A DNA stretch of 64,000 nt from Shewanella sp. Choline-02u-19 (GCF_002836205.1 NZ_PJBE01000013.1:2232001-2296000); one strand, 5' to 3'. Positions 9,301-18,332 are shown, counted from the stretch's first letter. The notes: a model not told the origin generated them from the sequence alone. Numbers and translations are program-made.

Positions 9301-10189
9301 GGTTGTGGGTTTCGACCTTCATCAAGATATGCATAGGCTCGGTGTGATAACCGTAAACACCATCTTGCTTAGGGAAAAATCGACCCGCGGTAGCACCCGT
9401 CATCACCGCGGCATTATCTTTATAAGCTGAAAGGACATTATCGGGTGTGACAGCCATGGTGTTCTTAATCATTTTGAACAACGATTTAGGCTGAACCTCG
9501 CCATCAATTTTCCAATCAGCATTGAAAATTTTATGACGACAGTGTTCAGAGTTTGCCTGTGCAAACATCATCAATTCAACATCGTGCGGATTACGCGCTA
9601 ACAGTTTGAAGTTTTCAACTAAGTAGTCGATTTCGTCTTCAGCTAATGCCAGCCCTAACGTGGTGTTTGCCGATACAAGTGCACTGCGTCCTTCACCAAG
9701 AATATCAACGCTTTTGAATTTTGTAGGTTCAGTGCGAACAAACAACATATCGGCGGCATTAAAGTCCGTTAAAATCACTTCGACCATGCGGTCATGTAAT
9801 AGCGCAGATAACGACTTTGCTTGTTCAGCAGTCATGTCGTCAGCAACAACGTAGTAAGCAATACCACGCTCTAAACGCAATACTTTATCGAGTCCACAGT
9901 TGTGGGCAATATCCGTTGCTTTAGAAGACCAAGGAGAAATGGTACCGGGACGGGGGGTAACAAAATGGAGACGACCTTCTGGCTGGTGTGCTTCAATAGC
10001 AGGGCCATAGGTTAAGATTTTTTCAAGCTGTTGAGTTTCATTTTCATCTAGTGATTCTTTCAAATCAGCTAAGTGGGTAAACTCGGCATAGATTTGGCGC
10101 ACGGGTAGTGCTGCCGATTCACAAGCTTCCATCAGCTTCTGTACTCTAAACGCCGAAAGTGCAGGGGCTCCGCGGATGATCTCCATCAC
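6305..10189 (-). CDS. purL: Phosphoribosylformylglycinamidine synthase (FGAM synthase)
   Basis: Fourth step of de novo purine synthesis: FGAR + glutamine + ATP to FGAM in the cytoplasm. At 1294 residues it is the large single-chain form, almost exactly the E. coli length (1295). The start MMEIIRGAPALSAFR fits the family. Two synthase (AIRS-like) halves are followed by a class I glutamine amidotransferase domain, with the Cys nucleophile in LGVCNGCQM and the His/Glu pair in MMPHPERVF near the C-terminus. The gene has its own promoter with a PurR-like box, and a terminator follows. Confidence 0.98.
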   Translation of the reverse strand: MMEIIRGAPALSAFRVQKLMEACESAALPVRQIYAEFTHLADLKESLDENETQQLEKILTYGPAIEAHQPEGRLHFVTPRPGTISPWSSKATDIAHNCGLDKVLRLERGIAYYVVADDMTAEQAKSLSALLHDRMVEVILTDFNAADMLFVRTEPTKFKSVDILGEGRSALVSANTTLGLALAEDEIDYLVENFKLLARNPHDVELMMFAQANSEHCRHKIFNADWKIDGEVQPKSLFKMIKNTMAVTPDNVLSAYKDNAAVMTGATAGRFFPKQDGVYGYHTEPMHILMKVETHNHPTAISPYAGAATGSGGEIRDEGATGRGSKPKAGLTGFSVSNLKIPGFVQPWEADYGKPDRIVTALDIMTEGPLGGAAFNNEFGRPALVGYFRTYEQEVNSHNGVEVRGYHKPIMLAGGLGNIREDHVQKGEITVGAKLVVLGGPAMNIGLGGGAASSMTSGQSSEDLDFASVQRENPEMERRCQEVIDRCWQMGDENPIQFIHDVGAGGLSNAFPELVNDGGRGGKFELRNVPSDEPGMSPLEIWCNESQERYVMSIAPENLHIFVAICERERAPFAVVGVATAEKELILSDEHFEDYPIDLPLEVLLGKAPKMSRDVVSAKAISPALDQSNITVKEAAHRLLRLPTIAEKTFLITIGDRTVTGLVNRDQMVGPWQVPVADCAVTASSYDAYVGEAMSIGERTPLALLDFGASARMAVAESILNIAGTDIGSFKRIKLSANWMSPAGHSGEDAGLYEAVKAIGEELCPDLSLTIPVGKDSMSMKTAWEDNGVQKAVTSPMSLVITAFGVVQDIRNTVTPELRTDKGDSELLLLDLGLGQNRLGGSCLAQVYSELGDIAPDLDNSATLKGFFEVIQPLVANKSIIAYHDRSDGGLYTTLVEMAFAGHTGLNIDLSALTGTDVERLFNEELGAVIQVRREQSAAIRAQFVAAGVPCHKVAELTDSDQIAIFDAEREILTESRTSLRTIWAETTYRMQALRDNPECAKEEHELKQDNNDLGLTVDLSFDPSKDVAAPFILKGAAPKMAILREQGVNSHIEMAAAFDRAGFESTDVHMSDILSGRISLEEFQGLVACGGFSYGDVLGAGEGWAKSILFNERAREQFSQFFERDDSFSLGVCNGCQMLSNLKDIIPGTELWPHFVRNRSERFEARFSLVEVQKSPSLFFEGMVGSRMPIAVSHGEGRAEFASPEALAAAEASGTIALRYVDGNGQIATQYPQNPNGSPNAITALSSTDGRVTIMMPHPERVFRTVANSWHPDSWGEDSPWMRMFRNVRKSIG

Positions 10190-10235
10190 GTCTTTCTACC
10201 TTATAAATTATAATTGCAGGGTCAGATCTGGCGCC

Positions 10236-10255
10236 ATTATAGGGAAATGTTTGCC
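10236..10255 (-). promoter_or_regulatory. purL promoter with PurR-like operator
   Basis: On the minus strand, -10 TATAAT covers 10236-10241 and GGCAAACATTTCCC covers 10242-10255, directly abutting it. The latter resembles the PurR box ACGCAAACGTTTGCGT (core GCAAAC.TTT.C). An operator in the -10/-35 spacer fits repression by PurR when purines are plentiful. The -35 is weak. Confidence 0.5.
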
Positions 10256-10416
10256 ACAAATCATTAGCAGTCGTTATAGAAAACAGTGTTTCCTGTGTAG
10301 GGGAAAGTGCTCGCTATTTTTTGTCGATTTGCTGAGCAAAATGTTAATTTAGCGTCATACTAAAATTGAACCCTTGATGAAAAACTGCACTTTTTTTGCA
10401 ACACTTAAGAATGTGG

Positions 10417-10422
10417 TATAAT
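10417..10422 (+). promoter_or_regulatory. -10 box of mltF
   Basis: TATAAT lies 42 bases before the mltF start, with TTTGCA 16 bases upstream as a tolerable -35. It is divergent from the purL promoter. Confidence 0.5.
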
Positions 10423-10463
10423 CGACGACTATTTCTTTATATTTTAAGCGCTAACCCATAATA

Positions 10464-11891
10464 ATGATGAAAAGATTTTTACTTGTTTACTGCTGCGTTA
10501 TCTTACTGGCTGCCTGCCAGAAGGTCGCTGTGGAACAAGAAAAACCTAGCGTCATTGTGCCTAAAACGGAATTAGTGGTTGGCACCATATTTGGCCCTCA
10601 GATCTACTTTAGTACCGGCCAAGGTGACTCCGGTTACGATTACGAGATGGCGGAGCGTTTTGCTAAATACTTAGAACTCGAACTTAAGATGCAACCTTAT
10701 GGCAATATCAGTGAGCTTTATAGTGCACTAAGGCGTGGCGAAGTTGACTTAATTGCGGCAGGACTGGCTGACACACCGTCAAGACGAGAGCAGTTTCGAG
10801 TCGGTCCACCTTTATACCGAGTTAACCAAGTTTTAGTCTATCGACAAGGCACTCCACCACCGAAAGATATCAATAAGCTGCAAGGTGATATCACGGTGAT
10901 CAGCGACTCCTCATTTGTTGACACCTTAATCGAACTGCAAAAATCTAATCCCAACCTGGTTTGGGATCAGGAAAAAGATAAAGACGCAGAAGAGTTACTC
11001 ACCATGATTGCCGCTGGCGAGCTGCTCTATACCATTGCCGACTCTACCAGCTTAGACATCAATAGACGCTTTATGCCTGAGCTACGCCAAGGGCCTATAT
11101 TAAAAGAAAAACAACCGGTTGTTTGGTTGTTGCCGCCCAATAATAGTGATCGCCTAATGAGCAAACTATTAGCCTTTTGGCATATAGAAAAACGCCGTGG
11201 CACCCTCGCCCAGCTAAGCGAAAAGTATTTTGCTCACGTAAAACGTTTTGACTATGTCGATACCCGCGCCTTTATTCGTGCCATCGATAATAAACTGCCT
11301 AAATACCAAGCGACGTTTGAAAAATACGCTGGAGATATTGATTGGCGCAAACTTGCAGCTACCGCTTATCAAGAGTCACATTGGAATCCCAATGCACGCT
11401 CACCGACTGGTGTACGCGGATTAATGATGTTAACCCTACCAACGGCAAAGCAAGTGGGCATTAAAAATCGCCTTGACCCTTTTCAAAGTATTCAAGGTGG
11501 CGCTAAGTATCTCAACAGTATGCTAGAGCGCTTACCCGATTCAGTGCCGGAGAGTCAGCGTATGTGGTTTGCACTCGCCTCTTATAATATTGGTTTCGGA
11601 CATGTTGAAGATGCACGAAAATTAGCCCAATCAATGGGGCTCAATCCTAGTGCTTGGCGAGATATTAAAGAGGTTTTACCGCTGCTACAAAAACGTAAGC
11701 ATTACAAAAAAACCCGTTATGGCTATGCTCGCGGTAATGAAGCGGTTCACTATGTCGATAGTATCCGTCGTTATTACGACACTTTAGTGTGGATTGATAA
11801 CCAGAATATTTTACTTGAATTAAAGGAAGATGTTACTCAAACTGCAGATAACAGCGGTCAGGTCGTTATCGAAAATGCTCAACCACAGTAA
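10464..11891 (+). CDS. mltF: Membrane-bound lytic murein transglycosylase F
   Basis: The protein has 475 residues. The N-terminus is a signal ending in a lipobox-like LAAC (Cys19), suggesting outer-membrane anchoring. Residues ~40-260 form a family-3 solute-binding-type regulatory domain (VGTIFGPQIYF to the RRGTLAQLSEKYF region). Residues ~280-440 are the lytic transglycosylase SLT domain, with the catalytic Glu in AAYQESHWNP-type context (TAYQESHWNPNA) and the GVRGLMMLT and ASYNIGFGHV motifs. It cleaves peptidoglycan glycan strands to 1,6-anhydro ends. Two adjacent ATG codons (10464, 10467) are equally possible starts. It is divergent from purL, the usual arrangement in related genomes. Confidence 0.95.
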   Translation: MMKRFLLVYCCVILLAACQKVAVEQEKPSVIVPKTELVVGTIFGPQIYFSTGQGDSGYDYEMAERFAKYLELELKMQPYGNISELYSALRRGEVDLIAAGLADTPSRREQFRVGPPLYRVNQVLVYRQGTPPPKDINKLQGDITVISDSSFVDTLIELQKSNPNLVWDQEKDKDAEELLTMIAAGELLYTIADSTSLDINRRFMPELRQGPILKEKQPVVWLLPPNNSDRLMSKLLAFWHIEKRRGTLAQLSEKYFAHVKRFDYVDTRAFIRAIDNKLPKYQATFEKYAGDIDWRKLAATAYQESHWNPNARSPTGVRGLMMLTLPTAKQVGIKNRLDPFQSIQGGAKYLNSMLERLPDSVPESQRMWFALASYNIGFGHVEDARKLAQSMGLNPSAWRDIKEVLPLLQKRKHYKKTRYGYARGNEAVHYVDSIRRYYDTLVWIDNQNILLELKEDVTQTADNSGQVVIENAQPQ

Positions 11892-12100
11892 TAGAGCCCC
11901 ATAACCCAAGACAAATTCATTAAAGCTTCATCTGATAACGTTAGAATCGTGGCTGTAGATCTTTCGAGCTTAGTTTTTGTTCGACTCTTTACCGTAAAGA
12001 TGAATGATTTTAGTACAATAATTAAGTGAAAGATCGTAACGCACTCTAGTAGTGAAAGACCAACGGCCCTTAGTTACTCACCATAAGTTCAGGAGTTCAC

Positions 12101-12220
12101 ATGAGAAAGAAAGCGATTAATAATATTGCAGCACGTCGCCGTACACAGCTGAAAACGCGCCATTTAAAAACCTTAAATAGACAAAAACAGTTCTTCGTTT
12201 TTATTCGCCCTTCTGAGTGA
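12101..12220 (+). CDS. 39-residue very basic small protein, unknown
   Basis: ATG at 12101 is preceded by AGGAG with six-base spacing, and the frame ends TGA at 12218. The protein starts MRKKAINNIAARRRTQ and is rich in Arg/Lys in its first 30 residues (theoretical pI well above 11). It ends in a short hydrophobic FFVFI followed by RPSE. It lies alone between mltF and tadA. The composition suggests RNA or DNA contact, but nothing proves it. A dispersed motif TACCCATCGCATTAGGTATC follows the stop directly. Confidence 0.5.
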   Translation: MRKKAINNIAARRRTQLKTRHLKTLNRQKQFFVFIRPSE

Positions 12221-12349
12221 TACCCATCGCATTAGGTATCCGGCCATTGTTGATGGGGAAGATGTACTTCTATGGTGTTGTGGATGAGAATAACGAGATG
12301 CTGCAATTCACGCCTTGTATAAACCCATTTTGCCACATGAATAAATAGA

Positions 12350-12880
12350 TCATTTATTTAATTTGGCCGGTATCGCTTGCAGAGCATCTAGTTTAGCTAG
12401 GGCTTTAGCGGTTTTTTTCTCTTTTCTACGTCGCCTAAAAAAGGCACTTAACTGCTCAGCACATTCGGTTTCGAGCACACCAGATGTCACCTCCACCTGA
12501 TGATTAAACGCACTGTGACGTACGATATCAATCACCGTCCCCGCAGCACCGGTTTTTTCATCATTGGCACCAAACACCAACCGACTAATCCTTGAATGCA
12601 CAATGGCGCCAGCGCACATAGCGCAAGGTTCTAATGTTACATACAAGGTGCTATCTATTAGGCGATAATTTTCTAATACTTTACCCGCTTGGCGAATACA
12701 CTGCATTTCTGCATGGGCGCTGGGATCATGCAAGCCAATACTAAAGTTAAAACCGGCACTTATCACTTCACCCTCTTTGACTAATACCGCACCAACGGGC
12801 ACCTCACCTTTTTCTTCAGCCTTAGTGGCCATCTCCATCGCCATCTTCATAAAACGGCTATCTTGTTCCTGCTGTGACAA
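12350..12880 (-). CDS. tadA: tRNA-specific adenosine deaminase TadA
   Basis: Converts A34 to inosine in tRNA-Arg(ACG). The deaminase zinc site is clear: HAE (catalytic Glu) in DPSAHAEMQC and PCAMC in LEPCAMCAGA. At 176 residues it is slightly longer than the E. coli enzyme, with a Lys-rich tail. The longest frame starts with TTG at 12880, preceded by AGGGG at a suitable distance. An internal ATG (residue 11, FMKMAMEMA) is the alternative start. It is monocistronic on the minus strand. Confidence 0.95.
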   Translation of the reverse strand: MSQQEQDSRFMKMAMEMATKAEEKGEVPVGAVLVKEGEVISAGFNFSIGLHDPSAHAEMQCIRQAGKVLENYRLIDSTLYVTLEPCAMCAGAIVHSRISRLVFGANDEKTGAAGTVIDIVRHSAFNHQVEVTSGVLETECAEQLSAFFRRRRKEKKTAKALAKLDALQAIPAKLNK

Positions 12881-13025
12881 TCGGTGCCCCTATTACGTTA
12901 TAAAACCGCTCAATGCTATGTGACATCATTCCAATGCGACTAAAACACTTAGCTTGGTTACTTTCATCGTCATTATACCAAGCTTTAATTCGTTACAAGT
13001 AACAATTTCCCCCCTCAGCCCTCCA

Positions 13026-14957
13026 CTAAATGCTCTCTAGCCACTTCACCTCATCAACCCGTTCACCAAAGAATGTCGCCCCAGCCACAGTATGATGACC
13101 ATAGTCATAAAAGTATTTCTGATAATCATCATTAATGGCGTAACAGAGCTGTTTACGCTTATTGCAAACATAATCCATTCTATCGAGCACCCTAACAGTG
13201 GGGTATTTATCCCCAAGCCTAATTAAGGTCATATTTGCCTGCAGGGTAAACTGCTTAAATTCTCGGTCAGAAAACTGCTCAAAATGTTTCTGATTGATTT
13301 TAGTAATATCGAGGCTAGAAACATTGTTACCACCTCGCTCCTTTAGCAATAAGTGAAATAGAAAGTCTGCATAGGTACGCTGACCAAACTCCTCAAATTC
13401 ATAAATATTTTTGACTAAAATTAGTTTTTTATTATCCGCAATCGAACGGGTAACGATGGTTTCGAGCTCAATAAGATCGGCAGGTTTATACTGAGATGCG
13501 AACATCACAACATCGGCCAAGAGGTAATTGGGTGAACGATAAAAAGTCTCATCGATGTTACCTATCTGAGTGCCGAAACGTGCTATTTGAAATTGGCGCT
13601 GGGTGATGACGCTACTCGTAAGCACATTAAAAATGTCTTTAGAGTGCGAGTTCCCCACTATCAATAAACGCTTTCGGTCATCTTTAGTGTCAAACCACTG
13701 AGTCCTGTCATAGCTGTTCTTATCAACACCATAATCCTTATTACCACTGAGAGTGCGCAGTTGGCTCCAGCTATTGGCGCCAAGCTGTCGATTATCCGGC
13801 TGATAAGATTTCACCATTAAGTTCGAGTCAGCATCATTGGATTTATAGAGCTGATTTGCATCTACCAATAGGCCTGTCATTGCAAATGCCACCGTCAACA
13901 CACCACCACTGGTGAAAATAAATCGCCGACTATAGGTCTGCTTATTCCTCAAAGGGACCTCAACAAAGCGCCAACTCAGGTATGACAGAGCAACAATAGC
14001 AATACACAGAGACAGCATCAGCCAATGTGAGGGTTCTGTAAAGCTGCGATACTTAACCAATGCAAATATAGGCTGATGCCATAGATAAGCACTATAACTT
14101 ATCAGCCCAATACCGACAAAAAACTGCCGACTTAAAAGCTGCTGCACCAAGGTGCCATTTTTGGCAAACAGAATAATCAACACCGTTCCAAGAGTGGGAA
14201 TTAACGCGTACAAACTTGGAAAGGGAGTAGTGGAATCGAAAATGAAAATTGAAAATAGCACTAACAGCAAACCCAATATGCTCAGCAGGTTATTCAGCTT
14301 TTCTGGCAATAACTTATATTTCTCTTGCTGGAGGCTAAACGCCGCAAAAACACCGATGAGTAGTTCCCAACCTCGCGTAGGCAACAAGTAAAAGTTTGCT
14401 GACGGCGCATTATATGCTGCCCATTGTGCTAAAGATAAACTAGCCAAGAAAATCAGCACCAATGCGCCAAGAATGACACGTTTGCTTTTACCCCATAACA
14501 TCATTAAGAACAAAGGAAAGAAAATATAATATTGCTCTTCAACCGCTAAACTCCAAGTATGCAACAAGGGTTTTAGCTCGGCGGCGGTATCAAAATAATC
14601 ACTCTCTAGCCAAAAGAGGATATTAGACGAAAAAGTAGATACTGCGACAATGCTTTGAAAGAAGTCTTTAAGGTCCAGCGGCATTAACCATAGCCAGGCG
14701 AAAGGAATACAGCAAAACATGACAAAAAACAGCACCGGTAAAATCCTTCTGGCCCTGCGTTCATAGAAGTTAATAATGCTAAATTTGTCCTGCTCGAGTT
14801 CAGCCAAAATAATACTGGTGATCAGGTAGCCGCTAATGACAAAAAATACATCGACCCCCACAAAACCACCGCTAAACTGAGTAAAGCCAGCATGAAATAA
14901 GATAACGGGAATAACGGCAACCGCCCTTAAACCATCGATTTCAGCTCTATAACGCAT
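13026..14957 (-). CDS. OafA-type membrane acyltransferase with C-terminal SGNH domain
   Basis: The protein has 643 residues. Residues 1-360 are an acyltransferase-3 domain with about ten or eleven membrane helices. It opens RYRAEIDGLRAVAV with the His of ILFHAGF as likely catalytic residue, followed by FSGGFVGVDVFFVISGYL and a basic FYERRARRI loop. Residues ~400-643 form an extracytoplasmic SGNH-hydrolase-like domain with LLIVGNSHSKDIF and a distal DYGHHTVAGA. Such proteins O-acetylate lipopolysaccharide or other surface glycans. Block I reads GNSHS rather than GDSHS, but the Ser is kept. It is monocistronic and its substrate is not inferable. Confidence 0.88.
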   Translation of the reverse strand: MRYRAEIDGLRAVAVIPVILFHAGFTQFSGGFVGVDVFFVISGYLITSIILAELEQDKFSIINFYERRARRILPVLFFVMFCCIPFAWLWLMPLDLKDFFQSIVAVSTFSSNILFWLESDYFDTAAELKPLLHTWSLAVEEQYYIFFPLFLMMLWGKSKRVILGALVLIFLASLSLAQWAAYNAPSANFYLLPTRGWELLIGVFAAFSLQQEKYKLLPEKLNNLLSILGLLLVLFSIFIFDSTTPFPSLYALIPTLGTVLIILFAKNGTLVQQLLSRQFFVGIGLISYSAYLWHQPIFALVKYRSFTEPSHWLMLSLCIAIVALSYLSWRFVEVPLRNKQTYSRRFIFTSGGVLTVAFAMTGLLVDANQLYKSNDADSNLMVKSYQPDNRQLGANSWSQLRTLSGNKDYGVDKNSYDRTQWFDTKDDRKRLLIVGNSHSKDIFNVLTSSVITQRQFQIARFGTQIGNIDETFYRSPNYLLADVVMFASQYKPADLIELETIVTRSIADNKKLILVKNIYEFEEFGQRTYADFLFHLLLKERGGNNVSSLDITKINQKHFEQFSDREFKQFTLQANMTLIRLGDKYPTVRVLDRMDYVCNKRKQLCYAINDDYQKYFYDYGHHTVAGATFFGERVDEVKWLESI

Positions 14958-15041
14958 AGGCTAGCTCCTGCTAATCAATCCCAATCCGTTAAATTAGTAT
15001 AAGAAACATCGGTTTGTTTCGCTTACAAATCGCGCTAATAA

Positions 15042-15075
15042 AAAAACGCGCACATATTACTATGTGCGCGTTTTT
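15042..15075 (-). terminator. Terminator after guaA
   Basis: A perfect 15-bp stem, core ACGCGCACATA with TATGTGCGCGT, has a TTAC loop and A/T runs on both sides. It ends guaBA transcription and would also act on plus-strand transcripts. Confidence 0.9.
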
Positions 15076-15110
15076 ATTTTGACTAACAGTTAGGCGTTAT
15101 CCGTTACGGA

Positions 15111-16688
15111 TTATTCCCACTCAATCGTTGCAGGTGGCTTACCTGAAATGTCGTAGACAACACGCGAAATGCCGTCAACTTCGTTGATGATTCGATTAGA
15201 TACGCGACCTAAGAAATCATACGGTAAATGCGCCCAATGAGCTGTCATAAAGTCGATAGTTTCTACCGCACGTAAAGACACAACCCAATCGTACTTACGA
15301 CCATCGCCCATCACGCCAACAGAACGTACCGGCAGGAACACAGTGAACGCTTGGCTCACTTTGTTGTAAAGGTCAGCACTGTGCAGTTCTTCAATGAAAA
15401 TCGCATCCGCTAGACGCAATAAATCACAGTACTCTTTCTTTACTTCACCCAACACGCGCACACCAAGACCCGGTCCTGGGAATGGGTGACGATAAAGCAT
15501 GTCATACGGCAGACCGAGTTCTAAACCAATCTTGCGCACTTCATCTTTAAATAACTCACGCAGTGGCTCAACAAGGCCCATTTCCATATCGTCTGGCAAA
15601 CCGCCAACGTTATGGTGTGATTTAATCACGTGCGCTTTACCTGTGGCACTACCAGCAGATTCAATGACATCAGGGTAAATAGTGCCTTGAGCAAGCCATT
15701 TTGCATTAGCGCATTTCTTTGATTCTTCATCGAAGATCTCAACGAAAACACGACCAATGATTTTACGTTTTGCTTCAGGATCCGCTTCGCCAGCCATTTG
15801 TTCTAAGAAACGGTGTTCAGCATTCACATGAACAATGTTAAGTCCAAAGTGATCGCCAAACATATCCATCACTTGCTCAGCCTCGTTTAAACGTAAAAGA
15901 CCGTTATCAACGAACACACAAGTCAACTTATCGCCAATCGCACGATGAAGTAGCATAGCCACAACCGATGAATCAACACCACCCGATAAACCTAAGATAA
16001 CTTCATCGTTACCGATCTGTTTTTTAAGTTTCTCAATGGCATCTTCAATAATTGAAGACGGTTTCCAGTTAGCATCACAGCCACAGATCTCAAGGGCGAA
16101 ATGCTCAAGCATGCGCTTACCTTGACGAGTGTGAGTCACTTCTGGGTGGAACTGCACGCCGTAGAACTTTTTGTCTTCATTCGCCATCGCGGCAAACGGA
16201 CATGTCTCGGTTTTTGCTACAGTAACAAAACCTTCAGGAATTTCAGATACCTTGTCGCCGTGACTCATCCATACGTCAAGCAGAGGCTTACCAATGTCAC
16301 TGACCGCATCTTCGATGCTTTTGAACAATGCTGATTCGGTTTGAATTTCTATTTGCGCATAACCAAACTCACCTTCACCCACACCTTGAATCACTTTACC
16401 GCCAAGCTGCTCAGACATGGTTTGCATGCCGTAACAAATCCCCAGTACTGGAACGCCTGCGTTAAATACATATTCTGGTGCACGAGGAGAGCTGTCTGCA
16501 GTCACACTTTCTGGACCACCGGCTAAGATAATGCCGTTGGGTGCATATTCACGAATTTGTTCTTCGGAAACATCCCAAGCCCAAAGTTCACAATAAACAC
16601 CGATTTCACGAATACGGCGGGCAATCAATTGGGTGTATTGAGATCCAAAATCGAGGATGAGGATCTTATGCTCATGAATATTGTTCAT
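15111..16688 (-). CDS. guaA: GMP synthase (glutamine-hydrolysing)
   Basis: Converts XMP + glutamine + ATP to GMP. The protein has 525 residues, as in E. coli. The N-terminal class I amidotransferase has the nucleophile Cys in GICYGMQTM and His/Glu in GVQFHPEVTHT. The ATP-pyrophosphatase domain has a PP-loop, LGLSGGVDSSV, near residue 230. The C-terminal dimerisation domain ends PPATIEWE. It lies 121 bp downstream of guaB on the same strand, with a hairpin terminator in the gap, so guaA may depend on partial readthrough or its own promoter. Confidence 0.98.
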   Translation of the reverse strand: MNNIHEHKILILDFGSQYTQLIARRIREIGVYCELWAWDVSEEQIREYAPNGIILAGGPESVTADSSPRAPEYVFNAGVPVLGICYGMQTMSEQLGGKVIQGVGEGEFGYAQIEIQTESALFKSIEDAVSDIGKPLLDVWMSHGDKVSEIPEGFVTVAKTETCPFAAMANEDKKFYGVQFHPEVTHTRQGKRMLEHFALEICGCDANWKPSSIIEDAIEKLKKQIGNDEVILGLSGGVDSSVVAMLLHRAIGDKLTCVFVDNGLLRLNEAEQVMDMFGDHFGLNIVHVNAEHRFLEQMAGEADPEAKRKIIGRVFVEIFDEESKKCANAKWLAQGTIYPDVIESAGSATGKAHVIKSHHNVGGLPDDMEMGLVEPLRELFKDEVRKIGLELGLPYDMLYRHPFPGPGLGVRVLGEVKKEYCDLLRLADAIFIEELHSADLYNKVSQAFTVFLPVRSVGVMGDGRKYDWVVSLRAVETIDFMTAHWAHLPYDFLGRVSNRIINEVDGISRVVYDISGKPPATIEWE

Positions 16689-16776
16689 GGGGTACCTTAT
16701 CTTTATATTTAACTAAATTCTTAATCTTACGTAGAGGTCTTGCGTCGCGATGAGGCTAGCCAATGTCCACATAAAT

Positions 16777-16803
16777 AAAAGGCGACAGTCACAGTCGCCT
16801 TTT
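16777..16803 (-). terminator. Hairpin terminator between guaB and guaA
   Basis: A 10-bp stem, AAAAGGCGAC with GTCGCCTTTT, starts seven bases after the guaB stop. On the minus strand it is followed by TTTTATTTAT. It probably reduces guaA transcription relative to guaB. Confidence 0.75.
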
Positions 16804-16809
16804 CAAACC

Positions 16810-18282
16810 TTACGAGCCGAAACTGTAGTTCGGCGCTTCTTTGCTGATAGTCACATCATGCACATGAGACTCGCCCATACCTGCTGAGGTAATTTTCACA
16901 AATTCTGCTTTTTCATTAAGATCTTTAATGGTCGCACAGCCCGTTAGGCCCATGCATGAACGCAAACCGCCCATGTGCTGGTGAATGATCTCTTTAAGCT
17001 TACCTTTGTAAGCAACGCGACCTTCAATACCTTCTGGCACCAATTTGTCTGCAGCGTTATCGCTTTGGAAATAACGGTCAGACGAACCTTGTGTTTGCGT
17101 CATTGCGCCAAGAGAGCCCATACCGCGGTATGACTTATAAGCGCGGCCGTTATATAGCTCAGTCTCGCCTGGTGCTTCATCAGTACCTGCAAACATAGAA
17201 CCCGCCATGATGCATGATGCACCGGCAGCGAGTGCTTTAGCCAAATCACCAGAGAAGCGAATACCGCCATCGGCAATAACGGGGATATTAAGGTGCTTAA
17301 CCGCGGCAGCAGCGTCAGAAACAGCAGTAATCTGCGGCACACCAACACCGGTGACGATACGAGTAGTACAGATAGAACCAGGGCCAATACCGACTTTAAC
17401 CGCGTTAACGCCCGCTTCAACCAGTGCTAATGCACCTTCAGCTGTGGCAACGTTACCGCCAACAATTTGTAAGTCAGGGTATTTGGCACGGGTATCACGA
17501 ATACGCTGCAGAACGCCTTCAGAGTGACCATGAGATGAATCGATAAGCAGTATATCAACACCGGCGATAACAAGTGCGTCAACACGCTCTTCATTACCTG
17601 GGCCAGCGCCAACGGCAGCGCCAACACGTAATCGACCTAATTCGTCTTTACAGGCGTTAGGCTTACGCTCAGCTTTTTGGAAATCTTTAACCGTGATAAG
17701 ACCTTTAAGCTTAAAGTTACTGTCAACAACAAGTACTTTCTCAACACGGTGAGAATGCATCAGCGTTTGAACTTCATCAAGCTTGGTGCCTTCAGGCACG
17801 GTCACAAGGCGATCTTTAGGGGTCATCACCTGATCAACAGTACGGCTCCAATCAGTAACAAAGCGAACATCACGGCCAGTAATAATACCGACAAGTTCGT
17901 GTGCGTCATTAACGACTGGGTAACCCGCAAAACCGTTTTTAATCGTGAGAACTTTAAGATCGGCAAGGGTGGTGGTTGGCGTTACAGTGACTGGCTGTTG
18001 AACAATGCCCGCTTCGTAAATTTTTACTTTGCGCACTTCTTCAGCTTGTTGCTCAATCGTCATATTTTTATGAATAAATCCTAAACCACCTTCCTGAGCA
18101 ATCGCAATTGCTAAGCGTGCTTCTGTGACGGTATCCATCGCAGCTGACACTATAGGCGTGTTTAGTTCTATCGTATTGGTTAGACGTGTTTTGACAACGG
18201 CAGTATTTGGGAGGACGGTGGAGTGCGCAGGAACTAGCAACACATCATCAAACGTTAGCGCTTCTTTCTTCAATCTTAACAT
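16810..18282 (-). CDS. guaB: Inosine-5'-monophosphate dehydrogenase
   Basis: First committed step to GMP: IMP + NAD to XMP. The start is set at the ATG at 18282 (MLRLKKEALTFDDVLL), five codons inside the longest frame. It matches the family N-terminus and has GGGGAG just upstream, giving 490 residues. The TIM barrel carries the active-site Cys loop GPGSICTTRIVTG. Two CBS domains are inserted at about residues 90-205 (ITGRDVRF, GLITVKDF). It is the first gene of guaBA, transcribed divergently from xseA. Confidence 0.98.
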   Translation of the reverse strand: MLRLKKEALTFDDVLLVPAHSTVLPNTAVVKTRLTNTIELNTPIVSAAMDTVTEARLAIAIAQEGGLGFIHKNMTIEQQAEEVRKVKIYEAGIVQQPVTVTPTTTLADLKVLTIKNGFAGYPVVNDAHELVGIITGRDVRFVTDWSRTVDQVMTPKDRLVTVPEGTKLDEVQTLMHSHRVEKVLVVDSNFKLKGLITVKDFQKAERKPNACKDELGRLRVGAAVGAGPGNEERVDALVIAGVDILLIDSSHGHSEGVLQRIRDTRAKYPDLQIVGGNVATAEGALALVEAGVNAVKVGIGPGSICTTRIVTGVGVPQITAVSDAAAAVKHLNIPVIADGGIRFSGDLAKALAAGASCIMAGSMFAGTDEAPGETELYNGRAYKSYRGMGSLGAMTQTQGSSDRYFQSDNAADKLVPEGIEGRVAYKGKLKEIIHQHMGGLRSCMGLTGCATIKDLNEKAEFVKITSAGMGESHVHDVTISKEAPNYSFGS

Positions 18283-18332
18283 GCAACATCTCCCCAAGAG
18301 AGTAGGATTTAGAGGTGAAATATTGCGGCGAG

